Source: Haloechinothrix aidingensis
GTDB lineage: Bacteria > Actinomycetota > Actinomycetes > Mycobacteriales > Pseudonocardiaceae
NCBI RefSeq assembly: GCF_013450155.1
Contig: NZ_JACCKD010000003.1
Span: 558,001 to 622,000 of the forward strand
Direction of reading: 5' to 3'
DNA: 64,000 nucleotides
How positions within the stretch are numbered: the first letter of the stretch is position 1; each line of letters begins with the position of its first letter. Below are positions 36,359-45,042 of the stretch, one piece after another. The translations under genes were made by a program, and so were the position numbers. The notes beneath the pieces were generated by a model, which searched no databases, was not told where the DNA came from, and saw only the letters and a program-made list of their open reading frames with translations.

Positions 36359-36690
36359 CGATCTCCTGCCTTCGACGACCCGGTTCCGGACTATGACCTG
36401 GATAACGAACGCCACCCGAGTGGGTTACGCGTCAGAATGGTCCATCCGGCGAGGACCGTCGGGGCCCTGTCAATGACGGTTGTTTTGTTTATCGACGGAT
36501 ACACGTGGCGGGACCGCGCGGCGGCGAAAGGAACCCGAACGGGACGATGTGGACGGCCGGCAACGGCGTGAACCGGCCGTCCGGGCAGGGAGAGAGGTAC
36601 GGTGTAACGCTGCCCGGAACCGGATCACACGTGGAGTCGCTCCCCTTCCGGCATGTGCCGCACAGGTGTTCACACGGTGGCGGCAGGGTG
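36359..36690. promoter_or_regulatory. 332-bp gap holding the promoter of the liv-type operon
   Basis: No gene is supported. It includes AT-richer DNA at 36475-36500 (GTTGTTTTGTTTATCG), a small inverted repeat ACCC-GAGT-GGGT near 36416-36427, and GC-rich sequence behind the TetR gene. Plus-strand open frames here extend into the TetR gene in the wrong frame and are shadows. Confidence 0.35.
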
Positions 36691-37299
36691 TCAGTCGGCG
36701 CCGAGCATGCGCGACACGAGCCCCGCGTACGCGCTCGCGAGCTCACCGGGGTCGGGGCCGGTGGAATGCGTGTACCAGCGCGCGACGTCGATACCCAGCG
36801 ACAGCACGGCACGCGCAGCTGCCTTCACGTCGTCGACCCGGAAGTCACCGGAGGACTGTCCCTCCATGATCACCTCGCGTACCACGCGCTCGGTCTCTCG
36901 TCGCAGCCCGGCGACGACCTCGAACTCCTCACGCGGTAAGGCGGTGAGCTCGTACTGCACCACCCTGGCGACCAGATGACGGTGCGCGTGCCAGGCGACG
37001 AACTCCTGTACCAGTTCACGCATCCGCGCCACCGGCGGCTCGGGCCGCTGCGCCACCGAACGCACCAGCGCGAGTGCCTTCTCGTGTCCGGTCCTGCTGA
37101 TGGCGAACAGCACGGCCGCCTTCGATGGAAAGTGCACGTAGAGCGCGGCGGGACTCATCCCGGCCGCTGTCGCGATGTCCCGGGTGGTCGTCGCGTGATA
37201 GCCACGTTCGGCGAAGGACTCGACGGCAGCGGCCATCAGCCTGCGCGCGGCGTCCGGCCGAACCTCGGGCCACAGGTCGAGCGAGGACTGCTCGGTCAT
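36691..37299 (-). CDS. TetR-family regulator of the acyl-CoA dehydrogenase operon
   Basis: 202 residues. ATG 37299 overlaps the stop of the preceding dehydrogenase (ATGA). Helix-turn-helix AAVESFAERGYHATTTRDIATAAGMSPAALYVHFPSKAAVLFAI is clear, and the C-terminal ligand domain is of the common fatty-acid-type regulators. As last gene of the operon it probably represses its own transcription by binding the CTAAGC palindrome in front of the SDR gene, with an acyl-CoA as inducer. That link is an inference. Confidence 0.88.
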   Translation of the reverse strand: MTEQSSLDLWPEVRPDAARRLMAAAVESFAERGYHATTTRDIATAAGMSPAALYVHFPSKAAVLFAISRTGHEKALALVRSVAQRPEPPVARMRELVQEFVAWHAHRHLVARVVQYELTALPREEFEVVAGLRRETERVVREVIMEGQSSGDFRVDDVKAAARAVLSLGIDVARWYTHSTGPDPGELASAYAGLVSRMLGAD

Positions 37300-38417
37300 G
37301 GAGCCGGATGCAGGTCCACGAGGGGTCCGAGCACGCCGTGATGCGCGCTCGGGCTTCCCAGCGCGATCTCGTCGGCCTTGGCACGTTTCAGGTAGAGATG
37401 CGCCGGGTGTTCCCAGGTCATACCGATCCCACCGTGCAGCTGGACGCACTCCTCCGCCGCGTGCCGCGCCACCCGCGCGCACAACGACTGGGCCACACCG
37501 ACGGCGACGGGAGCGTCGTCACTCGCTGTCGCCAGCTGGTCGGCCGCGTACCGCGCCGCCGCCCGCGCCACGACCAGCTCGTACCACAGGTCGGCGAGCC
37601 GGTGTTTGAGCGCCTGGTAGGACGCAAGGGCCCGGCCGAACTGGTACCTCTGCTTGAGGTACTCGACGGTACTGTCCAGACACCACTCGGCCACACCGAC
37701 CTGCTCGGAGGCGAGGACGCCAGCGCCGGTGCGGACCGCGTCGTCCAGCACCGTTGCCGCCAGATCCGGATCCGCGATCCGTACACCTGCCACGTCGTCG
37801 AACTCGACATCGGACACCGGCCTCGTGATGTCGAACGACGTGACCGCATCGACGGCGACCCGGCCTTCCGCGGCGTCGACCACGTACAGCTCCGGCCCGT
37901 CCGCGCCACGGGCGGGAACGATCAGGCAGTCGGCGCTCGCACCGTCGGCTACGGTACGGACCGATCCGGACAGTCTCCCCTCGCCTGCGCGCACCGCGGT
38001 GGGAAAGGACCCACCGACACACGACGACAGCGGCACCACAAGCGTGGCGGTCCGGTTGCCAGCAGCCACGTCCGCGAGTACGGCATCGCGCTGCTGACCG
38101 GCCCGGCATCCGAGAAGCGCGCTCGTGGCCAACACGGCGCTACCGAGGAACGGCACCGGAGCCACGAACCGCCCGAGCTCCTCGGCCACGACCGCGACTT
38201 CCCGCACGCTCGCGCCCTGCCCGCCGAGCTCGTCCGGAACGTGCAGCGACGTGGCGCCGAGCTGGGTGGCCAACGTGTGCCACAACGCGGGGTCCCCGGT
38301 CTCGCCTTCCTCGCAGCGCTCGAGAACGCGCTCGGGAGGACACCGGTCCGTGAGCAGGTCCCGTACGCTGGCACGCAGGTCCTGTTCTTCCGTGCTGTAG
38401 AGCAGGTTCGGGCTCAT
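37296..38417 (-). CDS. Acyl-CoA dehydrogenase, subunit lacking the usual catalytic Glu motif
   Basis: 373 residues; ATG 38417 overlaps the stop of the upstream dehydrogenase (ATGA) and follows AAGGAT. It has the acyl-CoA dehydrogenase fold (STEEQDLRASVRDLL, VPDELGGQG) but its end reads LHGGIGMTWEHPAHLYLKRAK and lacks the EGGT-type catalytic segment. This is the pattern of the partner chain in heteromeric alpha2beta2 dehydrogenases of actinobacteria, where it supplies part of the FAD site. It should work with the next gene product. Confidence 0.87.
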   Translation of the reverse strand: MSPNLLYSTEEQDLRASVRDLLTDRCPPERVLERCEEGETGDPALWHTLATQLGATSLHVPDELGGQGASVREVAVVAEELGRFVAPVPFLGSAVLATSALLGCRAGQQRDAVLADVAAGNRTATLVVPLSSCVGGSFPTAVRAGEGRLSGSVRTVADGASADCLIVPARGADGPELYVVDAAEGRVAVDAVTSFDITRPVSDVEFDDVAGVRIADPDLAATVLDDAVRTGAGVLASEQVGVAEWCLDSTVEYLKQRYQFGRALASYQALKHRLADLWYELVVARAAARYAADQLATASDDAPVAVGVAQSLCARVARHAAEECVQLHGGIGMTWEHPAHLYLKRAKADEIALGSPSAHHGVLGPLVDLHPAP

Positions 38418-39622
38418 CGCGGCAGATCCTTCCATGGCACGTCCTTGTCAGCGCGCGCCTCCGCTGGCAAGCCGAGCACGCGCTCGGCGATGATGTTGCG
38501 CAGTACCTCGGAGGTTCCCCCCTCGATCGAGTTCCCCTTCGCCCTGAGGTAGCGGTACCCGGCAGTGCGCCCTGTGAAGTTGACCGTTTCCGGGCGACGC
38601 AGGCTCCAGTCGTCGTAGCGCAGGCCCTCCTGCCCGAGCAGCTCCAGCTCCAGCCCGGACAGCTCCTGGGAGAGCCGGGCGAAGCCGAGCTTCATCGCGG
38701 ACCCTTCCGGCCCCGGAGAGCCTGCCGCGAGCTGTTGCCCCAGGCGCTTGCCTGCCAGGCGCAGGGCCTCCGCCTCGACCCACAGCGCCATGAGCCGGTC
38801 GTAGGTGGCCGCGTCGGCACCCTCCGGGCGCTTCCGCCAGGTATCGGCGACGACACCCGACATACCGCCCTCCCGGGGCATCGGCCTGCCGCCGATGGCC
38901 ACCCGCTCGTTCATCAGTGTCGTCTGGGCGACACGCCATCCCTCGCCGACCTCGCCGAGGCGGTTGGAATCCGGGATCCATGCCTCGTTGAGGAAGACCT
39001 CGTTGAACTCCGCCTCCCCGGTGATCTGGCGTAGCGGTCGCACCTCGACCCCGGGATCGGTCATGTCGCAGACGAAGTAGCTCATTCCCTTGTGCTTCGG
39101 CGCGTCGGGATCCGTCCGCGTGAGCAAGATCGCCCACCTGGCGTTGTGCGCGCTCGATGTCCAGACCTTCTGACCGGTCACGCGCCAGCCATCACCCTCG
39201 CGCTCGGCCCGCGTACCCACCGAGGCGAGGTCGGATCCGGCTCCGGGTTCGCTGAACAGCTGGCACCACACCTCGTCCCCGGTCCACAAGGGCCGCAGGA
39301 AGCGCTGTTTCTGCTCGTCCGTTCCGAACGCCAGGATCGTCGGAGCGGCCATACCCAGCCCGATACCGATCCTGGAGGGCTCGTTGTCCGGGGCTCCCGC
39401 GGCTTCGAGCTCGGCATCGACGACCGACTGCAGTGCTCGCGGGGCACCGAGCCCGCCGAGGCCCTCCGGGTAGTGCACCCACGCGAGGCCCGCGTCGAAC
39501 CGGGCGCGCAGGAACTCGCCACGATCGGTCGTCGCGGGGTCGTTCGATGCCAGGAACTCGCGCGTCCGGGAGCGGAGCCCCTCGGCGTCGAGCTCGGCGG
39601 TGTCTGTAACGGATTCGCTCAT
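38414..39622 (-). CDS. Acyl-CoA dehydrogenase, catalytic subunit
   Basis: 402 residues; ATG 39622 follows GAGGGA. FAD/substrate motifs WCQLFSEPGAGSDLASVGTRAER and VTGQKVWTSSAHNARWAILLTRTDP; likely catalytic Glu367 in NSIEGGTSEVLRN. It introduces the first double bond into an acyl-CoA. Overlap with the second dehydrogenase gene suggests a heteromeric enzyme of the kind used on steroid side chains or branched acids. The actual substrate is unknown. Confidence 0.92.
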   Translation of the reverse strand: MSESVTDTAELDAEGLRSRTREFLASNDPATTDRGEFLRARFDAGLAWVHYPEGLGGLGAPRALQSVVDAELEAAGAPDNEPSRIGIGLGMAAPTILAFGTDEQKQRFLRPLWTGDEVWCQLFSEPGAGSDLASVGTRAEREGDGWRVTGQKVWTSSAHNARWAILLTRTDPDAPKHKGMSYFVCDMTDPGVEVRPLRQITGEAEFNEVFLNEAWIPDSNRLGEVGEGWRVAQTTLMNERVAIGGRPMPREGGMSGVVADTWRKRPEGADAATYDRLMALWVEAEALRLAGKRLGQQLAAGSPGPEGSAMKLGFARLSQELSGLELELLGQEGLRYDDWSLRRPETVNFTGRTAGYRYLRAKGNSIEGGTSEVLRNIIAERVLGLPAEARADKDVPWKDLPR

Positions 39623-39626
39623 CGGC

Positions 39627-40382
39627 TCAGTCCCTCGGTCCGCCGGCAACATAGATGACTTGGCCGGAGATGAACCCGGCTTCCTCGCTGACCAGGAACG
39701 ACACCGTGGCCGCGATATCGGACGGCTGCCCGACCCTGCGCACAGGTATCTGCTCGGCCGCCCCCTTCTTGAAGTCCTCGTACGGCACGCCCACGCGTTC
39801 GGCCGTGGCCGCCGTCATCTCGCTCTCGATGAACCCGGGCGCGATGGCGTTGGCCGTCACACCGAACTTGCCGAGCTCGACCGCGAGCGTCTTGGTGAAC
39901 CCCTGCAGGCCCGCCTTCGCCGTGGAGTAGTTCGCCTGCCCCCTGTTGCCGAGCGCGGACACGCTGGACAGGTTCACCACGCGCCCCCAGCCCGCCTCGG
40001 TCTGGTGAGCCTGCACGGCCCTGCTCATCAGGAACGAGCCCCGCAGGTGCACGCCCATCACCGCGTCCCAGTCCTCGTCGCTCATCTTGAACAGCAGGTT
40101 GTCCTTGGTGATGCCGGCGTTGTTCACCAGAACCGTTGGCGCGCCGAGCTCCTCGGTCACCCGCCGCACGGCGGCATCGACGTCCCCGGAGGAGCTGACG
40201 TCCGCTCCGACCGCGATGGCCCGGCCGCCTGCCGAGGTGATCGCCGTGATCGTCTCCGCGCAGCCGGCCTCGTCCAGGTCGACGACACCGACGGCGAAAC
40301 CGTCCTGCGCCAGCCGTATGGCGATCGCCGCGCCGATGCCGCGCGCGGCGCCGGTGACGATGGCGGTACGTGATTGGGCCAC
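39627..40382 (-). CDS. FabG-like short-chain dehydrogenase/reductase
   Basis: 251 residues. GTG 40382 is chosen because GGAGGT lies four bases upstream; a longer frame exists but no site supports it. Rossmann motif TGAARGIGAAIA, NNAG (VLVNNAGITKDN), catalytic Ser in VNLSSVSA and YxxxK in YSTAKAG. It probably uses NADP(H) or NAD(H) to interconvert a 3-hydroxy and 3-oxo acyl intermediate. It is first in the SDR / dehydrogenase / dehydrogenase / TetR operon. Confidence 0.93.
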   Translation of the reverse strand: MAQSRTAIVTGAARGIGAAIAIRLAQDGFAVGVVDLDEAGCAETITAITSAGGRAIAVGADVSSSGDVDAAVRRVTEELGAPTVLVNNAGITKDNLLFKMSDEDWDAVMGVHLRGSFLMSRAVQAHQTEAGWGRVVNLSSVSALGNRGQANYSTAKAGLQGFTKTLAVELGKFGVTANAIAPGFIESEMTAATAERVGVPYEDFKKGAAEQIPVRRVGQPSDIAATVSFLVSEEAGFISGQVIYVAGGPRD

Positions 40383-40429
40383 GGTTACCTCCAACAGAAT
40401 CGCTGTCCGACAGCTCAACCCACCACAGG

Positions 40430-40445
40430 CTAAGCAACCGCTTAG
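40430..40445. promoter_or_regulatory. TetR-type operator palindrome CTAAGC-N4-GCTTAG
   Basis: Perfect 6-4-6 inverted repeat 48 bases before the SDR start, in the expected promoter position. The sequence resembles operators of TetR regulators of fatty-acid-type operons in actinobacteria (known pattern CTAAGC...GCTTAG). The regulator at 36691 is the natural candidate. Confidence 0.65.
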
Positions 40446-40608
40446 TACGTTACCGCTCCACGTCTCCCCGTGTCCAGCACCACATGAGCGATGATCGCGC
40501 GACGGGGCACGGCGCACCGCTCACACGCCTACACCCCGGGAGGCCACCGGGTGCTGCTACGACTGAGCGCGCGCCGAATGCCCCGTCACAACGGCAGCGA
40601 AACAGCGA

Positions 40609-40641
40609 ATGGCTAGGCAGACCCCCAGACTGCCTAGCCAT
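40609..40641. terminator. 12-bp perfect hairpin in a gene-free stretch
   Basis: ATGGCTAGGCAG and its complement flank a 9-nt loop. No gene ends beside it on either strand, so it is either a leader structure, a border terminator between divergent units, or an operator. Confidence 0.5.
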
Positions 40642-40741
40642 GCGAGACACACCTCAGAATGCGCTTCGACGTGGCGCATTCACATGAGTTGCTGTCACCA
40701 TCGGAACCTATCGAGGTAGCTGGCGCAGCGTCAACCGATGT

Positions 40742-40751
40742 GATGTACATC
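40742..40751. promoter_or_regulatory. Palindrome GATGTACATC upstream of the XRE gene
   Basis: A perfect 10-bp palindrome, followed by a near repeat (CATGTACC at 40752-40759) and TTTACATC at 40763-40770. It is 48-57 bases before the XRE start, suitable for autoregulation by that protein. Confidence 0.4.
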
Positions 40752-40798
40752 CATGTACCCTCTTTACATCAGTTGAAATTCGTAACGGAGGTTGTGGC

Positions 40799-41230
40799 AT
40801 GTCCGCAGGGGAGCTCGGAACACTGGCAGACCGCATCAATCACCTGTTCGCCACGGTGCACCCCGCGGGCCGCGGCCCGTACAGCAACGAGGAGGCCGCC
40901 GCCGCGATCACCGAGCAGGCCTCGACATCCATCTCGGCCACCTACATCTGGATGCTGCGGAAGGGGCATCGCGACAACCCCACGATGAAGCACCTCGAAG
41001 CCCTGGCAACGTTCTTCGGGGTGCCCGCTGCCTACTTCTTCGACGACGCGATCGCCGCGGACGTCGCCGCCGAGCTGGAGGCACTCACCGCGCTGAAGAA
41101 CGCGGGAGTCCATCACGTCGCGCTGCGTGCCGCTGGGCTGTCCGAGCGCAGCCTGGACTCGATCATCGACGTGATCAACCGTGTCCGGGAGCTGGAAGGT
41201 TTGCCCCGCGACGACGATTCCCGACAATGA
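40799..41230 (+). CDS. XRE-family DNA-binding protein (cassette gene 1)
   Basis: 143 residues; GGAGGT seven bases before ATG 40799. The N-terminal half is a helix-turn-helix of the XRE/EspR type (SNEEAAAAITEQ ... ISATYIWMLRKGHRDNPTMKHLEALATFFGVPAAYFFDD). The C-terminal ~55 residues form a separate helical part, probably for dimerisation. It sits at the head of a three-gene cassette with an ImmA/IrrE-like protease and a MAB_1171c-type membrane protein; the protease may act on it, as in phage-type ImmA/ImmR pairs. Confidence 0.85.
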   Translation: MSAGELGTLADRINHLFATVHPAGRGPYSNEEAAAAITEQASTSISATYIWMLRKGHRDNPTMKHLEALATFFGVPAAYFFDDAIAADVAAELEALTALKNAGVHHVALRAAGLSERSLDSIIDVINRVRELEGLPRDDDSRQ

Positions 41231-41294
41231 AGCAGGAACGACGTCAGCGTCACACCCCGCGTACGTGTCCGCGGGACCCAGGACGACGAGCAGT

Positions 41295-41858
41295 ATGGGA
41301 CAGCCCCAGGTGAGCAAGGACGGACTGAAGCGGCGGTGCCGGAGGCGACTGCGAGAGCTGGAGATCCCGGATCCCTTCGATCTCGACAGGTTCTGTGCGA
41401 GCCTGAGCGAACGGACGGGTCGTCCCATCCGGCTGCTCGCCCTGGAACTCTCCCCGTCCAGCCCCTGCGGGATGTGGCTGTCCACCGCGACGACCGACTA
41501 CGTGATCTACCAGTCGGCGACCGACCCGCTCCATCAGGAGCACATCGTCCTGCACGAGCTCAGCCACATCGCCTGCGCGCACAGCGCGACCTCGGTCCTG
41601 CGCACGGACACGGCCGAGCGGCTCCTGCCGCATCTCGACGGCGACATGGTCCACAGCGTCCTCGCCCGTAGCCACTACACGCAGGACCAGGAGCGGGAGG
41701 CCGAGTTGATGGCCTCGTTGATCCTGCACAGGGCCCGCAGGGACTCGTGGGCGGAGGCGACGCCTGCCCGCAGGGTCCAGCTCTCCGCCGAGGACGACGC
41801 CAGGATCGCCGCGCGGATCGAGCGATCCCTGCAGAACCCGGTCAGGTGTCGACCATGA
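41295..41858 (+). CDS. ImmA/IrrE-like metallopeptidase-domain protein (cassette gene 2)
   Basis: 187 residues from ATG 41295; earlier in-frame starts run inside the XRE gene. Zinc-protease motif H87-E-L-S-H91 in HIVLHELSHIACAH, followed by an acidic helix EREAELMASLIL that can supply the third ligand. The N-terminus is basic (GLKRRCRRRLREL). Relatives cleave XRE repressors after a signal. Its stop overlaps the next start (ATGA), so its product and the membrane protein are coupled. Confidence 0.85.
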   Translation: MGQPQVSKDGLKRRCRRRLRELEIPDPFDLDRFCASLSERTGRPIRLLALELSPSSPCGMWLSTATTDYVIYQSATDPLHQEHIVLHELSHIACAHSATSVLRTDTAERLLPHLDGDMVHSVLARSHYTQDQEREAELMASLILHRARRDSWAEATPARRVQLSAEDDARIAARIERSLQNPVRCRP

Positions 41859-43093
41859 CGACGGCACTGTACTCGCTGTGCGCGGCGGGCGCGTGGGTCG
41901 CGGCGGGATACAAGCTCTCCGCGACGCGCAAGCTCCGCGACCCCACCGTGGCCGCGGTATGCGTGACCTTGGCCCTGATGGGCATGGTGTTCACCGCTTC
42001 CATACCTCCGTTGCGGGTGTGGCTCGACCACCAGCTCACGTCTGTCAACCTCGGGGTCCTGCTCACCCTCCTCTGCGTGGTCGCGTTCAGCACCTCCGCG
42101 CAGGTCATGCTGCTGCTGTGGACCAACACCCCCGAGAACGCTCGCGGGGCCGTCCGCAACCGGCTCATCGCGCTGGCCGGGGTCGTGGTCCTGATCACCG
42201 TGCTCTACCTCGGTGCGCACCCGGGTCCGCACGACCACTCGTTCTCCCGGAGCAGCGCCGGAAGCCTCGGCTACGCGGCCTGCCTGCTGATCTACCTGGC
42301 GGCACTCGGCATCGCCATGCTCGCCATCGCCAGGCTCGGATGGCGGTACGCGCGCCTGACCGGCCGTCCGCTCGTGGCACACGGGTTACGGCTGGCGGCA
42401 GCCGGAGCCACGCTCGTGCTCGCCTACTGCGTATACCGGCTCGGCACGCTCGTCGGCTCCTGGCTCGGCAGCGACATGGCGCGCCTGGAGACGCTGTCGC
42501 GATTCATCGCGGGCAACGGGGCATTGTTGATCATGCTGGGCCTGACGTTGCCGTCCTGGGGCCCCCTGTTCGTCCACGGCTTCGACCATCTCCGCCGCTA
42601 CGCCCGCTACCAGCGTCTGCACCCGCTGTGGCTGTCGATCGTGGCCGAGCGACACCCGGAGCTCGTCCTGGACCGCTCGACCGCCCGAGCCCTACGCAGG
42701 TTCGCGCCCGGCGAGCTGGACTTTCGCGTGTACCGCCGCATTATCGAGCTGTTCGACGCGCGGCTGGCGTTGCGCCCCTACATCGACCCTGCCGCGCGGG
42801 AACGCGCCCGCCGGCTGACCCGGCACTTGGACGAGCACGAGCGCTCCGCGATCGTCGCCGCCACCGAGTTGCGCAGCGCTGTCCGGGCCGAGCGCGCGGG
42901 AGCTCCCGCCGATCACGAGCCACCCGAGGCGGAGGAGGCGCCGCTCGACGGTGACGTCGTATCCGCGCTCGCCTGGTGGGTTCGTGTCGCGCGAGCGTAC
43001 GCCCGGTCCGGGTGGGTCGCCGAGGCCCTGGCGGCGTCCACGGACGCGCCCGCGGACGCGGCTACGCCGGATTCTCCGCGGCGACCTGAGTGA
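41855..43093 (+). CDS. MAB_1171c-type (DUF6545) multi-pass membrane protein (cassette gene 3)
   Basis: 412 residues. About seven membrane helices in the first 230 residues, then a ~180-residue cytoplasmic domain beginning [27 protein letters not shown], the hallmark of MAB_1171c-type proteins. These are annotated as putative transporters without proof. ATGA overlap with the protease gene. One plausible role is the membrane sensor that controls the protease. The last 32 bases overlap the adenosine deaminase gene tail to tail. Confidence 0.8.
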   Translation: MTTALYSLCAAGAWVAAGYKLSATRKLRDPTVAAVCVTLALMGMVFTASIPPLRVWLDHQLTSVNLGVLLTLLCVVAFSTSAQVMLLLWTNTPENARGAVRNRLIALAGVVVLITVLYLGAHPGPHDHSFSRSSAGSLGYAACLLIYLAALGIAMLAIARLGWRYARLTGRPLVAHGLRLAAAGATLVLAYCVYRLGTLVGSWLGSDMARLETLSRFIAGNGALLIMLGLTLPSWGPLFVHGFDHLRRYARYQRLHPLWLSIVAERHPELVLDRSTARALRRFAPGELDFRVYRRIIELFDARLALRPYIDPAARERARRLTRHLDEHERSAIVAATELRSAVRAERAGAPADHEPPEAEEAPLDGDVVSALAWWVRVARAYARSGWVAEALAASTDAPADAATPDSPRRPE

Positions 43094-44198
43094 ACAGCCG
43101 CTCCGCACGCAACGCGGCGTAACCGGGCTTGATGACGTCGTTGATCAGGGCGAGGCGCTGGTCGAACGGGAGGAACGCCGACTTCATCGCGTTGACCGTG
43201 AACCACTGCAGGTCGTCGAGCGTGTAGCCGAAGGCGTCCACGAGCTCGGTGAACTCGCGGCTCATGGATGTCCCGCCCATGAGCCGGTTGTCGGTGTTGA
43301 CCGTGACGCGGAAGTACAGGCTGCGCAACAGCCGGATCGGATGCTCGGCGATCGAGGGAGCCGCACCCGTCTGCACGTTGGAGGTCGGGCACATTTCCAG
43401 GGGGATACGCAGGTCCCGCACGTAGGAGGCCAGCCTGCCGAGCCGCACGCTCCCGGAGTCCGAGACGGTGATGTCGTCCACGATCCGCACGCCGTGCCCG
43501 AGGCGCTCCGCGCCGCACCGCTGGATCGCCTCCCAGATCGACGGGAGTCCGAACGCCTCACCCGCGTGGATCGTGAAGTGCGCGTTCTGCCTGCGCAGGT
43601 ACTCGAAGGTGTCCAGGTTCCTTGTCGGCGGGAACCCCGCCTCCGGGCCTGCGATGTCGAATCCCAGCACGCCCTCGTCCCGGTACCGTACGGCCAGCTC
43701 CGCGATCTCCGCCGAGCGCGCGTTCTGGCGCATCGCGCACAGCAACGTGCCCATCCGTATCCGCCTGCCGGAGGCAGCGGTACGGCGCTCGCCCTCGCGG
43801 AATCCCTCCTGCACAGCCTGCACGATCTCGGGCAGCGTGAGCCCCGACTCCAGGAACAGCTCGGGCGCGTAGCGCACCTCGGCGTAGACGACTCCGTCCG
43901 CGGCCAGATCCTCCGCGCACTCGGCAGCGACGCGTGCCAGCGCGTCCGCGGACTGCATCACGCCGACCGTGTGACCGAAGGTTTCCAGGTAGCGCTCGAG
44001 CGACCCCGAATCGGCGGAGTTCACGAACCATTCACCGAGCTCGTCCGCATCGGTGGTGGGGAGCTTGCGGTACCCGGCCTCGCCTGCGAGCTCGACCACC
44101 GTCTCCGGGCGCACGCCACCGTCCAGGTGGTCGTGCAAAACCACCTTGGGCGCCCGGCTGATCCGATCCCGCGTCGCGGCGTTCAGTTCATCCCGCAC
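43062..44198 (-). CDS. add: Adenosine deaminase
   Basis: 378 residues; GTG 44198 has GGAGG at good spacing, while GTG 44204 overlaps that site. Metal and substrate motifs [29 protein letters not shown] and [19 protein letters not shown] are present, with [11 protein letters not shown] in between. It deaminates adenosine or deoxyadenosine to inosine for purine salvage. It is transcribed alone, towards the XRE cassette. Confidence 0.95.
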   Translation of the reverse strand: MRDELNAATRDRISRAPKVVLHDHLDGGVRPETVVELAGEAGYRKLPTTDADELGEWFVNSADSGSLERYLETFGHTVGVMQSADALARVAAECAEDLAADGVVYAEVRYAPELFLESGLTLPEIVQAVQEGFREGERRTAASGRRIRMGTLLCAMRQNARSAEIAELAVRYRDEGVLGFDIAGPEAGFPPTRNLDTFEYLRRQNAHFTIHAGEAFGLPSIWEAIQRCGAERLGHGVRIVDDITVSDSGSVRLGRLASYVRDLRIPLEMCPTSNVQTGAAPSIAEHPIRLLRSLYFRVTVNTDNRLMGGTSMSREFTELVDAFGYTLDDLQWFTVNAMKSAFLPFDQRLALINDVIKPGYAALRAERLFTQVAAENPA

Positions 44199-44328
44199 CC
44201 GCACCTCCTCCTGGACTGTTCGCGGCTTGTGGCCGTCTGGCAGTAGATCGGGTCCGGCGCGAGTCCCCGCAGGGCACGCACCGAGGCCTACATCCAGGAT
44301 CGCACGGATATGCCCGTCCCCGGTGCAC

Positions 44329-44400
44329 CTGCGGTGGGAGCCGAACGTGACACCCGGCGCCTTCTAGGAACCCGCTGTCACCTTCGGCTCCCACCCGCAG
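44329..44400. terminator. Long hairpin after the SodC-like gene
   Basis: Arms of about 24 bases (44329-44352 and 44376-44400) pair with one bulge and one mismatch around a 23-nt loop; the shared core is TGGGAGCCGAA. It begins seven bases after the stop of the minus-strand gene at 44407. Confidence 0.8.
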
Positions 44401-44406
44401 GGTGGA

Positions 44407-45042
44407 TTACTGGCCGGAGCTGTCGAACGGTGCGGTCAGGCAGGCCAGGCGGTCCCCGGCGGCGCCTGCCTCCCCCTCCTCGGTAGCGGTCTCGGCTTCG
44501 GCGTGCACGACGACCGAGGCCGGAGCACGCTCGGCGAAGCCGAACGGCACCTCCGCGGTGACCTCGGCGTCGCCTGCCCCGTCGGTGGCGAAGTCCAGCC
44601 AGATCTCGTTGTCCGGGTTGGCATAGTCCGGGTCCGTGGAGGGCGTGTTCGGATCGACCTCGTGCTGGAAGTGCGGTCCGGCGTCGGAGCCCTCGGCACC
44701 GCACGGGTCGGTGTGCGCGTGTGCCGCGTAGGCGCGGTCCGGAACCAGCCCCCGCACAGACAGCGTCACCGACGTCGTGTCACCTTCGTCCACGTCAACG
44801 CCGAGCTCGGCACCTTCCGGAGCCAGCTCCGCATCGTAGGTGTAGGCGCCGTCCGCCGCCTCCGGAGCGGCGAGTACCCCGCTGTGGCTGACCGTCCGGG
44901 CTCCGGAGCCTTCCGAGTCGTCCGTCCCGGCTTCCTCGTCGCCGTTACCGTTGCCGGCGCAGCCCGCCATGAGCAGTCCCGTGGTGGCCACGGCCGCGAC
45001 CAAGCCGCGAGCCGGGCTCGTACGTTGTGCAGTAGTTCGCAT
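44407..45042 (-). CDS. Cu/Zn superoxide-dismutase-like lipoprotein
   Basis: 211 residues from ATG 45042 (ATG 45063 also in frame). Signal with lipobox MAGCAG. The mature domain has SodC-type metal-site pieces: AAHAHTDPCG, HFQHEVDPN and VVVHAEAE, ending with DRLACL for the disulfide. Spacing is shorter than classical SodC and one metal His is uncertain, so dismutase activity is not assured. It should be outside the membrane, close to the secreted protease gene but divergent from it. Confidence 0.8.
   Translation of the reverse strand: MRTTAQRTSPARGLVAAVATTGLLMAGCAGNGNGDEEAGTDDSEGSGARTVSHSGVLAAPEAADGAYTYDAELAPEGAELGVDVDEGDTTSVTLSVRGLVPDRAYAAHAHTDPCGAEGSDAGPHFQHEVDPNTPSTDPDYANPDNEIWLDFATDGAGDAEVTAEVPFGFAERAPASVVVHAEAETATEEGEAGAAGDRLACLTAPFDSSGQ

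Larger units (their letters stand above)
40383..40798. other. 416-bp divergent control region, SDR operon versus XRE cassette
   Basis: No gene is supported; a 66-residue minus-strand frame at 40450-40650 has no coding signs. The region holds the TetR-type palindrome, a 12-bp-arm hairpin and the palindrome near the XRE gene, each listed separately. Confidence 0.5.

Noticed and set aside
40450-40650. 66-residue minus-strand frame in the divergent control region
   Set aside because: No ribosome site, Arg/Cys-rich random composition, and it crosses the perfect hairpin and palindrome.
44376-44400. Third copy of the 55-bp palindrome
   Set aside because: It shares only CCTTCGGCTC with the element; the rest, including the GTACC core, is absent, and it forms its own terminator with 44329-44352.
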